The notes under the pieces are model-generated. The model ran no database searches. It was given only the letters and a program-made list of their open reading frames with translations, and was not told the DNA's origin. Below, piece by piece: positions 8,365 through 18,303 of a DNA stretch of 64,000 nt (position 1 is the stretch's first letter; every line of letters starts with the position of its first letter). A program made the translations under genes and the position numbers. This DNA is from a virus. The stretch covers positions 1 to 64,000 of the IMG/VR virus record IMGVR_UViG_3300042559_002699; one strand, 5' to 3'.

Positions 8365-10167
8365 TTAGAGAAGAGAATTGAACGAATCATAAAATCCTCC
8401 ATCTTTAGTTTTCATCTTGCTATTATTTTCAGGGGAATTTCCTCCCACTAGTTTTTTTTCTATAATATTTCTATAGGAGGAATCAATTTCGTCATAAAGA
8501 TCTTCAATTAAGTCAGAAAAATCACTAGAATCAAATAGAGCTGAGAGATTAACTAGGGTCATGGCAACATCATCGTGACCAGATTGGGAGGAGTATGTCC
8601 CCCTTCCATTCATTCCAAAAGAAAATAGCTCAGAGATTGTCCATTTTTTCTCATTTATAATTGCCCGATTAACCCGAATAATTTGTCTTAGGGATTCACA
8701 ATACTTTAATTTGTTATTTCCACTGTATTTTATTCCTGGTTTTTTAACTCTAGCAGTTTCGCTATGCTTAGTGTACACAAATACTTCTTCAGAAATACTA
8801 TCGTTTGCTAGGATCTTATCCATCAAGAGCTCCCCTTTATAGTTTAATTCGAGAAGTATTTTAACTCTATCAACACCAAACATGGTTATTAGGGTTTCTG
8901 GGATTTTTTTAAAGTCCTCAAGCTGAACCTCATTGTCTCTGTAAACCCCAACTTGAAGCAAACCAAAGAAATCTGATTCATCTTCGAAGTCTTCTAGTTC
9001 TTCTATAACTTTTTTAGGGAGAGGAACAACTTTAAACACATTCAGAACTGTAAAATCTCCTCCACCTCCTCCAGCAAGATCTATTGAAAGAACATATTTT
9101 TTTCCTGTCGGATCGACTACATTTGGATCAAATTTAGGATGCCATCTGAAATTTTTATAGTTTATTCCTAGATTATCAAACTCTTCAACTTCTTTCCAAA
9201 CATATTCAGTTTCATTGCTCTTAATTTTTTGTAGCTCTTTTGATCCTAAAAGTAAAGTAGATGAACTTAAAAACTGATTTCCGTATTCTTGATTGAAAAG
9301 TTCTTCACTTCCCAAGTTGGCAATCTCATCTTTTTTCCACGCTTCGTCTCTTCCGGGAACTTGCCACCAGTCAACCCTAATTGGATTAAAAGTATTATCT
9401 CCATTCAAAGCTCCTTGATAAATTTCCCAGAATTTATTCTGCCCGTTTGGGGTAGAAGTGATAATAATTCTTGAAACTTTTGAAGAAGAAACTGTGGGGT
9501 ATGTTGATCTAAAGAAAGATTCTATGAAGTTCGGATGAATGTGAGCAAACTCATCCATGTATAAAAAGTGAATTGTAAAACCAATCGCTGAAGTTTTTGT
9601 TGTTGTTTTACCGATTGCTCTACATCCATTATCGAATTTAAGAGACATTACATTATTAACAACTATCCCTGGTTTTAAAAACCAAGGAAGACCTCTGACA
9701 ATTTCTTTCAATTTGGACATTAATTCTTCCGCTGTAGATCCAACGTTTGCAAGAATCATTGCATTTTTCTCATGATTGAACACAAGATACCAAACTAAAA
9801 TAATAGCTGACGTGATGGATTTACCAACCTGACGAGGTGCTAGAAAAACATTAAATCTGTGGCTTTGGTATTCTTTTAAAACCGAAGCTTGGTAATCTCT
9901 AAGCTTGATGTAATCTAGACCGTGGTCCATCATTACTTGGCAGTATTTAGCGAAGTAAGTTACATCTTTAGCACATCTTTCAATCTCTAGGATTTCTTCT
10001 TGGGTATATTCCCAAAGTATATTCGCCCTTTTTAATTCAGGATCTCCGTCGTGAAACGGGTTATCAACTTCTTTATAGTCCAGTCCTTGTTCTTCAATCT
10101 TCCAAAGAAGTTCGTTTACTCTATCGGTGGACCAATAATTACTTTCATTCTCTTCTATTTCTGGCAT
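8365..10167 (-). CDS. Terminase large subunit, T4 gp17-like
   Basis: 600-residue DNA-packaging motor. ATPase domain: Walker A APRQVGKS at residues 110-117, Walker B FLYMDEF at 201-207, and the coupling motif ITSTPNG near 236-242. Nuclease domain: an RNase H-like strand SIDLAGGGGGDFT near 361-373 with Asp363 as a metal ligand, and a distal GHDDVAMT that supplies the last acidic residues. It pumps DNA into proheads and makes the headful cut. The gene starts 5 bp after the small subunit gene. Confidence 0.95.
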   Translation of the reverse strand: MPEIEENESNYWSTDRVNELLWKIEEQGLDYKEVDNPFHDGDPELKRANILWEYTQEEILEIERCAKDVTYFAKYCQVMMDHGLDYIKLRDYQASVLKEYQSHRFNVFLAPRQVGKSITSAIILVWYLVFNHEKNAMILANVGSTAEELMSKLKEIVRGLPWFLKPGIVVNNVMSLKFDNGCRAIGKTTTKTSAIGFTIHFLYMDEFAHIHPNFIESFFRSTYPTVSSSKVSRIIITSTPNGQNKFWEIYQGALNGDNTFNPIRVDWWQVPGRDEAWKKDEIANLGSEELFNQEYGNQFLSSSTLLLGSKELQKIKSNETEYVWKEVEEFDNLGINYKNFRWHPKFDPNVVDPTGKKYVLSIDLAGGGGGDFTVLNVFKVVPLPKKVIEELEDFEDESDFFGLLQVGVYRDNEVQLEDFKKIPETLITMFGVDRVKILLELNYKGELLMDKILANDSISEEVFVYTKHSETARVKKPGIKYSGNNKLKYCESLRQIIRVNRAIINEKKWTISELFSFGMNGRGTYSSQSGHDDVAMTLVNLSALFDSSDFSDLIEDLYDEIDSSYRNIIEKKLVGGNSPENNSKMKTKDGGFYDSFNSLL

Positions 10168-10172
10168 AAATT

Positions 10173-10955
10173 TTAATTAAATAGACTGTCGTCTATTTCT
10201 AGTGTATTGTCCCCGTCCATAGTTATGTCATTTCGGGTAATTCCAAGTTCCTCTTTTCTTTTTGCATTGACTATAGAATTTTCATTTGTTTCATCTATAA
10301 TAGCATCTTCGATTTCAGTTCCTAGAATATCCCTAAGTCCCTCCATTAGGCCTTTAGTTCCTCTAACTTTAATTCCCTCCTGTCTGTGAGAATGAATTCC
10401 TCCTTCTACCGAAGGGGATCCAGTTTGGGAATTGTAATCCATTGGCATTGCTCCAGCATAGGCTTTTTGTTCTCCCTCAGCTCTAAGTCTGATGTAGCTG
10501 TCTTCCATTTTATTCATGTAGTGCTGATAATCTTTCGGCATCTGCATTATCTGGGATTGCAATTGGGCTAAAACTTCAAACATTCTAGGGTTAGCATTCC
10601 CTAGATCTATTTCTTCCAAAAGTTTTGTAATAGCGTGCTGAGCAGTTCTAAGCTGAAGCATCATAGAAGACAAATTCATTGCATCTATCTTTTGCTTGTA
10701 AGCTACATAGTCCGTTTTTTCAATTAGATTCTCCTTTAAATAGAAATCAACAATTGAAGCCATGAGCATTCTCGCATCCGCACCCGTGTCCGACTTCGCA
10801 GAAGCAAAGTCCATAATGTCTGTTGTTTTTAATCTAGGAAGGTCCAAAGGATTAACTCCTTCATATTCTAGATTTTCCTCCATTAAAATTGAGTCAAGGG
10901 CATTTTTAATATTGTCCTGTACAACTTTTTCTGGTTTTGGTTTTCTTCTTGGCAT
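10173..10955 (-). CDS. Terminase small subunit, T4 gp16-like
   Basis: 260 residues lying directly before the large terminase gene, as gene 16 does in T4. The central helical part holds the signature of the T4 family: two long helices around residues 90-150 with NPRMFEVLAQLQSQIMQMP, matching the 'dPR.fEVlA.Li' segment of gp16 proteins. The family forms rings that help the motor recognise DNA for packaging. The C-terminal half is polar, with an acidic tail. Position and the helical motif support the call; overall similarity to T4 looks low. Confidence 0.72.
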   Translation of the reverse strand: MPRRKPKPEKVVQDNIKNALDSILMEENLEYEGVNPLDLPRLKTTDIMDFASAKSDTGADARMLMASIVDFYLKENLIEKTDYVAYKQKIDAMNLSSMMLQLRTAQHAITKLLEEIDLGNANPRMFEVLAQLQSQIMQMPKDYQHYMNKMEDSYIRLRAEGEQKAYAGAMPMDYNSQTGSPSVEGGIHSHRQEGIKVRGTKGLMEGLRDILGTEIEDAIIDETNENSIVNAKRKEELGITRNDITMDGDNTLEIDDSLFN

Positions 10956-10975
10956 ATATTTTTATGTTTAAGAAA

Positions 10976-13531
10976 TTACTTTCTGTTAGCAAATTTAGGC
11001 AATTTAAGTTTAGGCTGTGCGTTATCTATAATGTGTGCAAGCTGTGCATCTCTAACAATAGACTGGTTCAGAACTATAGATTGCTTATCTATATCTATCA
11101 TTTGTTTGAATAGTCTTATATTACTTAATAATAAAGGAGATGTAATAATCTTGTAGGAATTGTTATCAGTTCCATAGTAAGGAGAATTTAGATCTTGATT
11201 TAAATCAGGTTCTGCTGCAAATGTATAGGTTGTAGAGAGAGATTTAACATACTCGTGAATATTTTTCAGATTGCTCGACTGATCCTGTGGATTTGTTGGA
11301 TCATAAGACATCTCCCAGAAATTAATAGCAACTTGTTTATATTTGTTCGAAACGTTAACCACCACAGCATACCATTCCCCATAAATTGCTTTAAATTGGA
11401 GAGGAGAGTTAATTACCAAATCGTTCAAAACTACCTCGATACTTCCAACTCCTAGATAACTAGAATTTGAAGGCTCGTCGGATCCGGAATGAATAATGTC
11501 GATTCTTGTTCCTTTTACGTCTCCGCTAGAAGCAAGGAAAAGACCGTCTAGTAAATTTCTAGCTTGTGCTTTTTGCATTCTCCAAGAACTTCTGTCGGAT
11601 TCCATCGGAGTATTTGGATTTGCAACAGAGAATTGATAATCGTCTATTACATTTTTAACTCTAAATCCACCGGTGTGATTAGCATCGGCAAGAATAGAAA
11701 CATAACCTTCTGGATTCTGTGAATATGATATCCATCTCTGAAGGTTGTGTTTGTAAGGATATGTTGTGTAAATTATTTCAGTAGCAGAAGAGGAAACAAC
11801 ACTTATAGCAAGTGAAGGGTATGCTCTCTTAGTAAGCTTGGATTGATCAAAATAATTTCTAATAGTAAACCAAGCAGTGTATGCTATCTCGCTAGTTGCT
11901 GTTAAAATAGGAAGGGTCTTATATCTGACTGCTTGTCTATATTCATTTGGATCGTAGATGAACTCTGGGTCATATCTAAACGCTTCGTCCATATCGTAAT
12001 AGTGATTGAATACTATTGTCCAGTTGTTGTTTAAATCGTATCCTACGATTGGTAAGCCGGAATATAAATATGATCTGATAGGATCTGGTGATCTATCTTG
12101 AGTGCTAGTAGAGTACTGCTGAGGTTTGGTCAATTGTTTTTCTTGATCGTTTATTTCAGCTCCAAATAGAGTTTGTGAATTTAAAGCAATACCATCAAGT
12201 TCCTCTTTGTAAGCAGGGTCCTTGTAGTAGGTATTTGATTTTGGTTGATATTTTTTTAACTCGATTTTAAAATAAACCGGAGCATACATAAAATCTCTGA
12301 ACAAATACATGGAATTTATCTCGTAAATTCTATTAGTTAGAGGAAAATAAATTATATCTCTTTTTCTAGGTTGTGCTCCTCTGCCAAAGAAAGATTCAAA
12401 ATAAATCTTGTCAATGTGAATCTCAAAAGGTTCTTCAAATTGAAGTCCGAACGGATCGTAATTGATCTTGTTGTCGGGAAATTGGTTATTTGGAACCATT
12501 ACCTTAACACACTTTTCATCAACCACATCATACAAAGTGTATTCTTTTAGAACAACGTCTTTGGATCTGGATTGTGCTTGGACTGAATAGTAATTAACTT
12601 CCCATCCAAATAATTTATTAACGGAAAGACTTAGATCTTGATAAAGATTTAAAGCTGTATTAACTGCATAAGGATTGAAAGTTATAACTCCGCAGTCGTT
12701 ATTAAAAACTACCGGTCTATTACTTTTTTCTTCCGAGCAGGTTGGAACTGGAGCTCTTATAATGTCATTGGTTGGATCGTAAACAGAATTATAGGTTAGA
12801 TCTAAATCAAAATTAACAATCGCAATCGTAGGAGAAATTGGTTCATTACCTGAATATGCTATAGATCCGTCGTTATTCTTTGCTGTAGAAGTAAATCTAA
12901 ACTCCGGATAAAATGGATTAGTTGGATCTAAAGTAATTGAGAAAGGAATTGCTCTGTCATTTGAAGTTGTGCTTTGGGATATTCCCGTTAAAGCAGTTCC
13001 AACGTTTGTCCATAGAGACCAGGTTTCTCCGTCTATGCTATATCTGAAATCAATCACAATATCTTGTGCATCGAGATCAACAGGATTGGTCGAGGTGTTA
13101 ACAGAATCAATTATCCATCCATTGACAGAAGAAACGTTAGTGTATGGTTTATCCCAGCTTAAAACCCTGTAACTTCCAATATAGGTAAAATTAAGGGCGG
13201 AATCTATTTGCTCTTGTCTTAGAGCTAACCACTCTTCCCCTGTAATATTAATGATATTGTCACCACAAGGGGAATAGAAATAAGCAGTTCCTCCATTGGG
13301 ATCGGCAACCCCTTTGGTGTGATAACCATTACATCCTATCTGAGCAGCTCTCGCTAAAGCTCCTTCCGGTGTAGAAAAAAGATTATTTGTGCTCGAAGGT
13401 CCCGGTTTTGCTGTGTTAGCAAGACCATCCTGATACGCATATCTCGGGTCCGAGACGTCGTACTGTTCGCCGTTACCATTGTAAACTGGCTGTCCTTCTT
13501 TAGGAAATCTATTTTCTGGATAAAATGTCAT
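10976..13531 (-). CDS. Neck protein, T4 gp14-like, with added domains
   Basis: 851 residues. The core at about 300-430 matches the T4 neck protein family: LYDVVDEKCVKVMVPNN, an FGLQFEEPFEIHIDKIYF strand region, and PRKRDIIYFPLTNRIYEINS followed by YAPVYFKIELKKYQP. gp14 helps close the packaged head and joins it to the tail. It is over three times the T4 length. An N-terminal part (residues ~110-250) resembles a fibronectin-like beta domain (DFRYSIDGETWSLW). The C-terminal ~300 residues look like a concanavalin/LamG-type jelly roll ending NIRLFKQMIDIDKQ. In transcription order it precedes genes 16 and 17, as in T4. Confidence 0.65.
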   Translation of the reverse strand: MTFYPENRFPKEGQPVYNGNGEQYDVSDPRYAYQDGLANTAKPGPSSTNNLFSTPEGALARAAQIGCNGYHTKGVADPNGGTAYFYSPCGDNIINITGEEWLALRQEQIDSALNFTYIGSYRVLSWDKPYTNVSSVNGWIIDSVNTSTNPVDLDAQDIVIDFRYSIDGETWSLWTNVGTALTGISQSTTSNDRAIPFSITLDPTNPFYPEFRFTSTAKNNDGSIAYSGNEPISPTIAIVNFDLDLTYNSVYDPTNDIIRAPVPTCSEEKSNRPVVFNNDCGVITFNPYAVNTALNLYQDLSLSVNKLFGWEVNYYSVQAQSRSKDVVLKEYTLYDVVDEKCVKVMVPNNQFPDNKINYDPFGLQFEEPFEIHIDKIYFESFFGRGAQPRKRDIIYFPLTNRIYEINSMYLFRDFMYAPVYFKIELKKYQPKSNTYYKDPAYKEELDGIALNSQTLFGAEINDQEKQLTKPQQYSTSTQDRSPDPIRSYLYSGLPIVGYDLNNNWTIVFNHYYDMDEAFRYDPEFIYDPNEYRQAVRYKTLPILTATSEIAYTAWFTIRNYFDQSKLTKRAYPSLAISVVSSSATEIIYTTYPYKHNLQRWISYSQNPEGYVSILADANHTGGFRVKNVIDDYQFSVANPNTPMESDRSSWRMQKAQARNLLDGLFLASSGDVKGTRIDIIHSGSDEPSNSSYLGVGSIEVVLNDLVINSPLQFKAIYGEWYAVVVNVSNKYKQVAINFWEMSYDPTNPQDQSSNLKNIHEYVKSLSTTYTFAAEPDLNQDLNSPYYGTDNNSYKIITSPLLLSNIRLFKQMIDIDKQSIVLNQSIVRDAQLAHIIDNAQPKLKLPKFANRK

Positions 13532-13549
13532 TTAATCTAACAATATATT

Positions 13550-13563
13550 GAGGGTTTCCCCTC
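13550..13563 (-). other. GAAA-tetraloop hairpin in the leader of the neck gene
   Basis: Minus-strand GAGGG-GAAA-CCCTC, a 5-bp stem with a GNRA loop, between a class B promoter motif and the neck gene ATG. It would lie at or near the 5' end of the mRNA and may stabilise it. No T-run follows, so it is not a terminator. Confidence 0.4.
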
Positions 13564-13572
13564 TTATATATC
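13563..13572 (-). promoter_or_regulatory. Class B promoter motif before the neck gene
   Basis: Minus-strand GATATATAAG, 31 nt before the ATG of the gp14-like gene and directly followed by a small hairpin. Confidence 0.45.
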
Positions 13573-13583
13573 GTCAGAATAAA

Positions 13584-16500
13584 TTATCTTAGTAGGGTTA
13601 CCGTTCCTTCGTAATAATATACTTTACCATCATAAGCAGAAACCTTTACTCTCCAAACATAAACGTCTTGTTGTGAGTCTTCTCTTTTGTAGGTACCGTC
13701 CCAACCTTCATTTTTATCTTTAGTTTTCCATAGAATTTCTCCCCATCTATTAAACAACATAGCTTCGAATGTTTTTTCTCCGCTAACTGTAATGTAGAAT
13801 TTATTATTTCTATCAGGTCCTGTTCTTTCAGGACTAAACGCTGTTGGAGCAAAAACAATAACATCAGGACCTATAGTTAGTATATTTGAGGTTGAATCTA
13901 AACAAGTAACATCTTCATATGTAAAACTTGAAGTTAAGTTTACCCAATATCCTGAAGTGTCTGCTAGATAATTTTTAATTGGATTGATTTGAGTTGAAGT
14001 GTCTTCAGTATCAGGAAAGTCAAAAGACCATAAGTATTTAACACTATCTAATCCCCATCGAATCTGAGTTTGATTGATAAATTTAAATTTAGGAAATGCT
14101 ACTGTTGTAAAATTAGGTTCATTAATAAACTGAGCATCAGGTACAGGTAGTATTTTTATATAATCTTCTTTTGTTAATACACTCTGACAAACACCTCCAC
14201 CCCAATCATTTGTTACTATTAAAGTTACATCATACCAATTTCTATTAGCAGTATCATATTTAATATTAATTGGATTAGCTATGGTTGATATACCGTTATT
14301 ACCAAACTCCCATTCATATTTTATATTACTTAATGGTTTTCTAACTATTGAAGTAAAATCAACTCTACCTGGTTCACACTGAATTAATGGATTACCAATA
14401 AAATTAAATTGTGGTAACGGTTCTATAATTAATTGAATATCATCTTTAGCTGAAGGACAAACACCTTCTTCAACACTTTCCAAAGTAATTAAAACTCTAC
14501 CATTTCTAACATCTAATGATGTATCACCGATTCCATAATTATATAGTTGAATCAAATCATTACCTTGTCTTACAAATGATCCATCACCATTAGTTTTCCA
14601 AATAATATCTTTAACCCATTTTTTATCACCATTTAATATAAATTGTTTATCTTCACATTGTTGGTATGGATTAGAATTTAGTATATCAATCTGTGGTTGA
14701 GTTTGTATTAATATAAGATCTGCTGTAGTATCTGTACATTTGGTTATTGGGTTTGTATATTCAAATTTAACTCTATATTTTCCTTCATATTGTTTTGATT
14801 TAGGAGAAATACTTGGATCAAATTCATTTCCAACAACTCCTTCACCTGACCATTTACCTACATTTCCTCCGGGTTGTATACTTGTTAATTCTAATGTAGA
14901 TAAACTTGAACAAATAGTGTCAGGCAAATCTATTTTAACAATAGGTAAACCATTAACTACTACCTCTATACTATCCTCAACTAAACAACCACTTGAATTA
15001 TCAAATAATTTTATTAAATACTGTCCTGCTCCAGCAACTGATGGGTTGAATTTGTTTAATTTTATTGAGTTGTTTAAAGCATTTGATATAGTAGGATTTG
15101 ATTTATCTCTTGAATTTCTAAACTCAACAGTAGACCAAATTCCATCTACTAAAAACTTATCTGTGTTTCTATCTTTAGCATAGTTATTTAAATCTAACTC
15201 AGGAAAGTTAATACATTGACTAGGTATAAATTCAAATTGTATTTCAGGTAATTTAATAACGTCAATTATTACTGAATCACATGATTTACAACCTGAAACT
15301 GCATCTTGGAAACAATACTCTATTTCGTATTTACCTGTTTTTTGAGGTTCTTCAGGAGATCCGGGATCAAATAATGGCTTTGCAGGGATTGAATTATCCC
15401 AAAATATAATAAGATCGGGATTAACACCTGAACCATCAGGAACAGATAAACATCTAAATGTTTCTATACCACCAATTCTAGAGAACGGAGACACTATTAA
15501 AACGCTAAGATCTACTAAACTTTCTCCATATTGAGACCCTGATGTATTACCAGACCCATTTGTTGGGAGATAGGGTTTTTGACAAAATGATCTTTCTCTT
15601 AATTTAACTACAGGATTAGGATTTAATCTAATTGAATGACTACCTCTATTATAACATCCTTTTTTATCTCTATAATCATAACTAATTACATCAGTTAAAC
15701 CTGCTTTAGGTACTTGAGCGTTAGTAATGTAAATTGGAAAATTCCAAACAAAAGTATTTCTACCTACAGGACCACCTGTAATCCAACTTGGTGTTTTAGT
15801 TTGAAAGAATCTAATCGAGTCAGCAGGAATTGTTTTATTATTTGCAGTAGCAAAGTTAGCTAAATTTAAATTAATAGCACCATCTTGATAACATCTAGGT
15901 GGTAGTATTGTTGGAGTAAAGGCAGGTAATGGATTAACAGTTAAAGTAAATGTGTCTAAGTCTTCACAGATAACTCCTTTTTGATTAACTCTTAAAAGCA
16001 TTTCATATTTACGAGTCGCAAGTGTGGATATTCTTAAACTGAAAGCGCTATCAGTTGCCATAGTTGTACCAGAAATAATATCTCTCCAAGTAATTTGACG
16101 AGTGTATCCCAATGGCTTACGTTTAGATGTAACTTTTAAGGTATCAAAAATACAAATTTCTCTATCCCCTCCAGAAAGAGCTATAACTGTGTCATTGACA
16201 AATACCTCTATTGTATCAGTATCAAAACATTTGTAAACACTATCTAATACCTTAACTGAATACTTTTGAGAAGGGAATATTTTTTCGTATAAATTTACTA
16301 CAAGGGTACTTGATCCAATAATCGTAACTCCATTCGAACTCCATTCATACATTAGAGTATCTGCATTTTGAGCATCTAATGTAGCAAAATCATAAGTACA
16401 TATTCTTCGGTCAGGACCAAGGTCAACGATAGGATTTTTAATGTATTTAATCAAAATGGTATCAGAGTCTACACATTTATTTTTATCGGTAAGTCTAAGT

Positions 16501-18257
16501 GCAATCCGAGTCGTCTGAGTTGGTGTAATGGTAATTTTATTTAAAGTATCTGCAGGATTATGAGTTCCAACAGGCACTTCCCATCTAAATTTATAAGGAG
16601 CAAAACCATAAGCTACAATTGGTTCTACTGTTAATGAATTACCTGCACATATAAATGTGTCTTTACCAAAGGATAACTCAACATCTAATACAGGTGGTAT
16701 AATAATAGTATCTGAATAAATGGTTGGGCAATTGAACGGAGGATTATTGATTTCGTGTTCAATGATATATTTTCCACCACGTTTAAATTTAAAACTATCA
16801 GTTCTGTTAAAAGTCATAAAAAACGGAACACCGCTGTTTGTTGAATCTCTAATTACATATTTGTATCTATAGTTTTTAGGATTGTAGTTAACTGTATCTT
16901 TAGGAGTGGCTGTAAACTTTAATTTACCACAATCTAAAACGGTATACTTACGGGTATCTACAGCTCTAGGTGCAACAGTAATATTATAACCTCTATTAGC
17001 TGATGCTGGTTTGGGACAATTATCATCTTTGACTGTAACTGTAAATGAATAAGGATTAGGTCTAGCATCTCCAATTTTAGTAGTCCAACAAAATTCTGCT
17101 TCTCTTTCCCTAACATTTAAATTTACTATATTAAAAGTAGCACCTGGAATACCGTTGTTCCAAGTTAAAGTAGTAGTGTCTGCTCTTGTTTGATTAGGTA
17201 AAAACGGATCATCTTTTGTTTTAATTCTAAAACATATTTTTTCTCCTTCACATACAGAGTATTTGTTTTTAGAGTCAGGAAATGAAGGTGGGTTGTTATC
17301 AGGACATTGTTTAACAATAAGTTGCATATCCCGTCTTGTAAAACCGATTAGTATCCATTTATTAGTTGTAGAATCCTTTCTCCATTCATTAATTTGAATT
17401 ACTATAACTCCTACTTCATCACATTTTGTAGGTGTAAAAACAATATCACCTGTTTCTTTATCAAAATAAATACCTCTTGGTGGATTAGCATTAGGTAATG
17501 GTCTGCAATTAATAATTCCTGGATTTGGAGGACAATAAGGAGTCATTGGAATTTGAGAATTAAACCCACCAGCATAGTTTTCATTAGTGTTATGAGCGCT
17601 TAATGGAGTTGAAAGTTCATAAGATAAACTATCACCATCAGTAACTTCACGAACACCATTATTATATCTAAATGGTTGGTTACAACAAATATAAGCAACA
17701 GGAGGTATAGATAATTGAGGAGAAGTGTTACATTTTTTTTTAGTTTTAGCAATGTTACAGATGTTAATCATTGCATCAGTAAAGAAATTTCCGGGATTGA
17801 TAGTATTTATAGCATCGTTTCTACAACACTGTTCTACTTTAATTCTAATTTCACAACAACCTGCATCCTTTAAAGCTTTAAAAGGATCTGTATTAAAATC
17901 CATGATAGCTTCAAAAACATGTTCTTCAATACCTTCAGAAGTTACTGTAGTGTTTTCAGGATTACATGGCGCAGTACCTGAAGAACAATTTGGTGTAATG
18001 TCATTGATAGCTGTTCTTGTATATGTTATAGGAGTATTATTAGTAATACCACCATTTCCATCAACACAATAAGCACTAATTGTTGGGTTGTTAAATGAAA
18101 TACCTCTACAATCCCTATAGATTTTTATGAATAATTTATACTTACCTGGTGAAATACATTCATAGGAAATGTCTCCACCCATCATATGGGTAGCACTAGC
18201 TTTTGCAGGTAAGAACAAGAGCAAAGAAAGAAGCAGAAGTTTAAATAAGTTTTTCAT
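13584..18257 (-). CDS. Giant secreted PKD-type protein with gliding-motility (CHU_C/type IX secretion) C-terminal domain
   Basis: 1557 residues. Residues 1-22 are a classic signal peptide (K-rich start, Leu-rich core, ASA end). Next comes THMMGGDISYECI...YKLFIKIYRDCRG, the opening typical of large Bacteroidota surface proteins. The middle holds repeated Ig/PKD-like beta units with paired Cys. The last ~90 residues fit the CHU_C domain (TIGR04131-type): FAPTAFSPERTGPDRNN, FNRWGEILWKTKD, GWDGTY, VYVWRVK and GTVTLLR. In Bacteroidota this tail directs export by type IX secretion and surface attachment. Nothing marks it as a virion protein; display on the infected host or export from it is more likely. 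It lies between virion genes and a SET gene, under its own class A promoter. Confidence 0.88.
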   Translation of the reverse strand: MKNLFKLLLLSLLLFLPAKASATHMMGGDISYECISPGKYKLFIKIYRDCRGISFNNPTISAYCVDGNGGITNNTPITYTRTAINDITPNCSSGTAPCNPENTTVTSEGIEEHVFEAIMDFNTDPFKALKDAGCCEIRIKVEQCCRNDAINTINPGNFFTDAMINICNIAKTKKKCNTSPQLSIPPVAYICCNQPFRYNNGVREVTDGDSLSYELSTPLSAHNTNENYAGGFNSQIPMTPYCPPNPGIINCRPLPNANPPRGIYFDKETGDIVFTPTKCDEVGVIVIQINEWRKDSTTNKWILIGFTRRDMQLIVKQCPDNNPPSFPDSKNKYSVCEGEKICFRIKTKDDPFLPNQTRADTTTLTWNNGIPGATFNIVNLNVREREAEFCWTTKIGDARPNPYSFTVTVKDDNCPKPASANRGYNITVAPRAVDTRKYTVLDCGKLKFTATPKDTVNYNPKNYRYKYVIRDSTNSGVPFFMTFNRTDSFKFKRGGKYIIEHEINNPPFNCPTIYSDTIIIPPVLDVELSFGKDTFICAGNSLTVEPIVAYGFAPYKFRWEVPVGTHNPADTLNKITITPTQTTRIALRLTDKNKCVDSDTILIKYIKNPIVDLGPDRRICTYDFATLDAQNADTLMYEWSSNGVTIIGSSTLVVNLYEKIFPSQKYSVKVLDSVYKCFDTDTIEVFVNDTVIALSGGDREICIFDTLKVTSKRKPLGYTRQITWRDIISGTTMATDSAFSLRISTLATRKYEMLLRVNQKGVICEDLDTFTLTVNPLPAFTPTILPPRCYQDGAINLNLANFATANNKTIPADSIRFFQTKTPSWITGGPVGRNTFVWNFPIYITNAQVPKAGLTDVISYDYRDKKGCYNRGSHSIRLNPNPVVKLRERSFCQKPYLPTNGSGNTSGSQYGESLVDLSVLIVSPFSRIGGIETFRCLSVPDGSGVNPDLIIFWDNSIPAKPLFDPGSPEEPQKTGKYEIEYCFQDAVSGCKSCDSVIIDVIKLPEIQFEFIPSQCINFPELDLNNYAKDRNTDKFLVDGIWSTVEFRNSRDKSNPTISNALNNSIKLNKFNPSVAGAGQYLIKLFDNSSGCLVEDSIEVVVNGLPIVKIDLPDTICSSLSTLELTSIQPGGNVGKWSGEGVVGNEFDPSISPKSKQYEGKYRVKFEYTNPITKCTDTTADLILIQTQPQIDILNSNPYQQCEDKQFILNGDKKWVKDIIWKTNGDGSFVRQGNDLIQLYNYGIGDTSLDVRNGRVLITLESVEEGVCPSAKDDIQLIIEPLPQFNFIGNPLIQCEPGRVDFTSIVRKPLSNIKYEWEFGNNGISTIANPINIKYDTANRNWYDVTLIVTNDWGGGVCQSVLTKEDYIKILPVPDAQFINEPNFTTVAFPKFKFINQTQIRWGLDSVKYLWSFDFPDTEDTSTQINPIKNYLADTSGYWVNLTSSFTYEDVTCLDSTSNILTIGPDVIVFAPTAFSPERTGPDRNNKFYITVSGEKTFEAMLFNRWGEILWKTKDKNEGWDGTYKREDSQQDVYVWRVKVSAYDGKVYYYEGTVTLLR

Positions 18258-18273
18258 AGGATTCTTTTTTTTT

Positions 18274-18283
18274 AATATACGAT
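18274..18283 (-). promoter_or_regulatory. Class A promoter-like motif (ATCGTATATT) before the giant secreted protein
   Basis: Minus-strand ATCGTATATT, 16 nt before the ATG; one base differs from the three exact ACCGTATATT copies. A TATATAAATA run lies just upstream, so a T4-late-like site overlaps here too. ATAGGAT / ATCCTAT (inverted, 7 bp) brackets the element. Confidence 0.45.
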
Positions 18284-18303
18284 CCTATTTATATATTAAA
18301 AAA

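Noticed and set aside
14740-15183. 147-codon plus-strand ORF inside the giant secreted protein gene
   Set aside because: Antisense to a well-supported coding frame with PKD-type repeats; no start context or motif.
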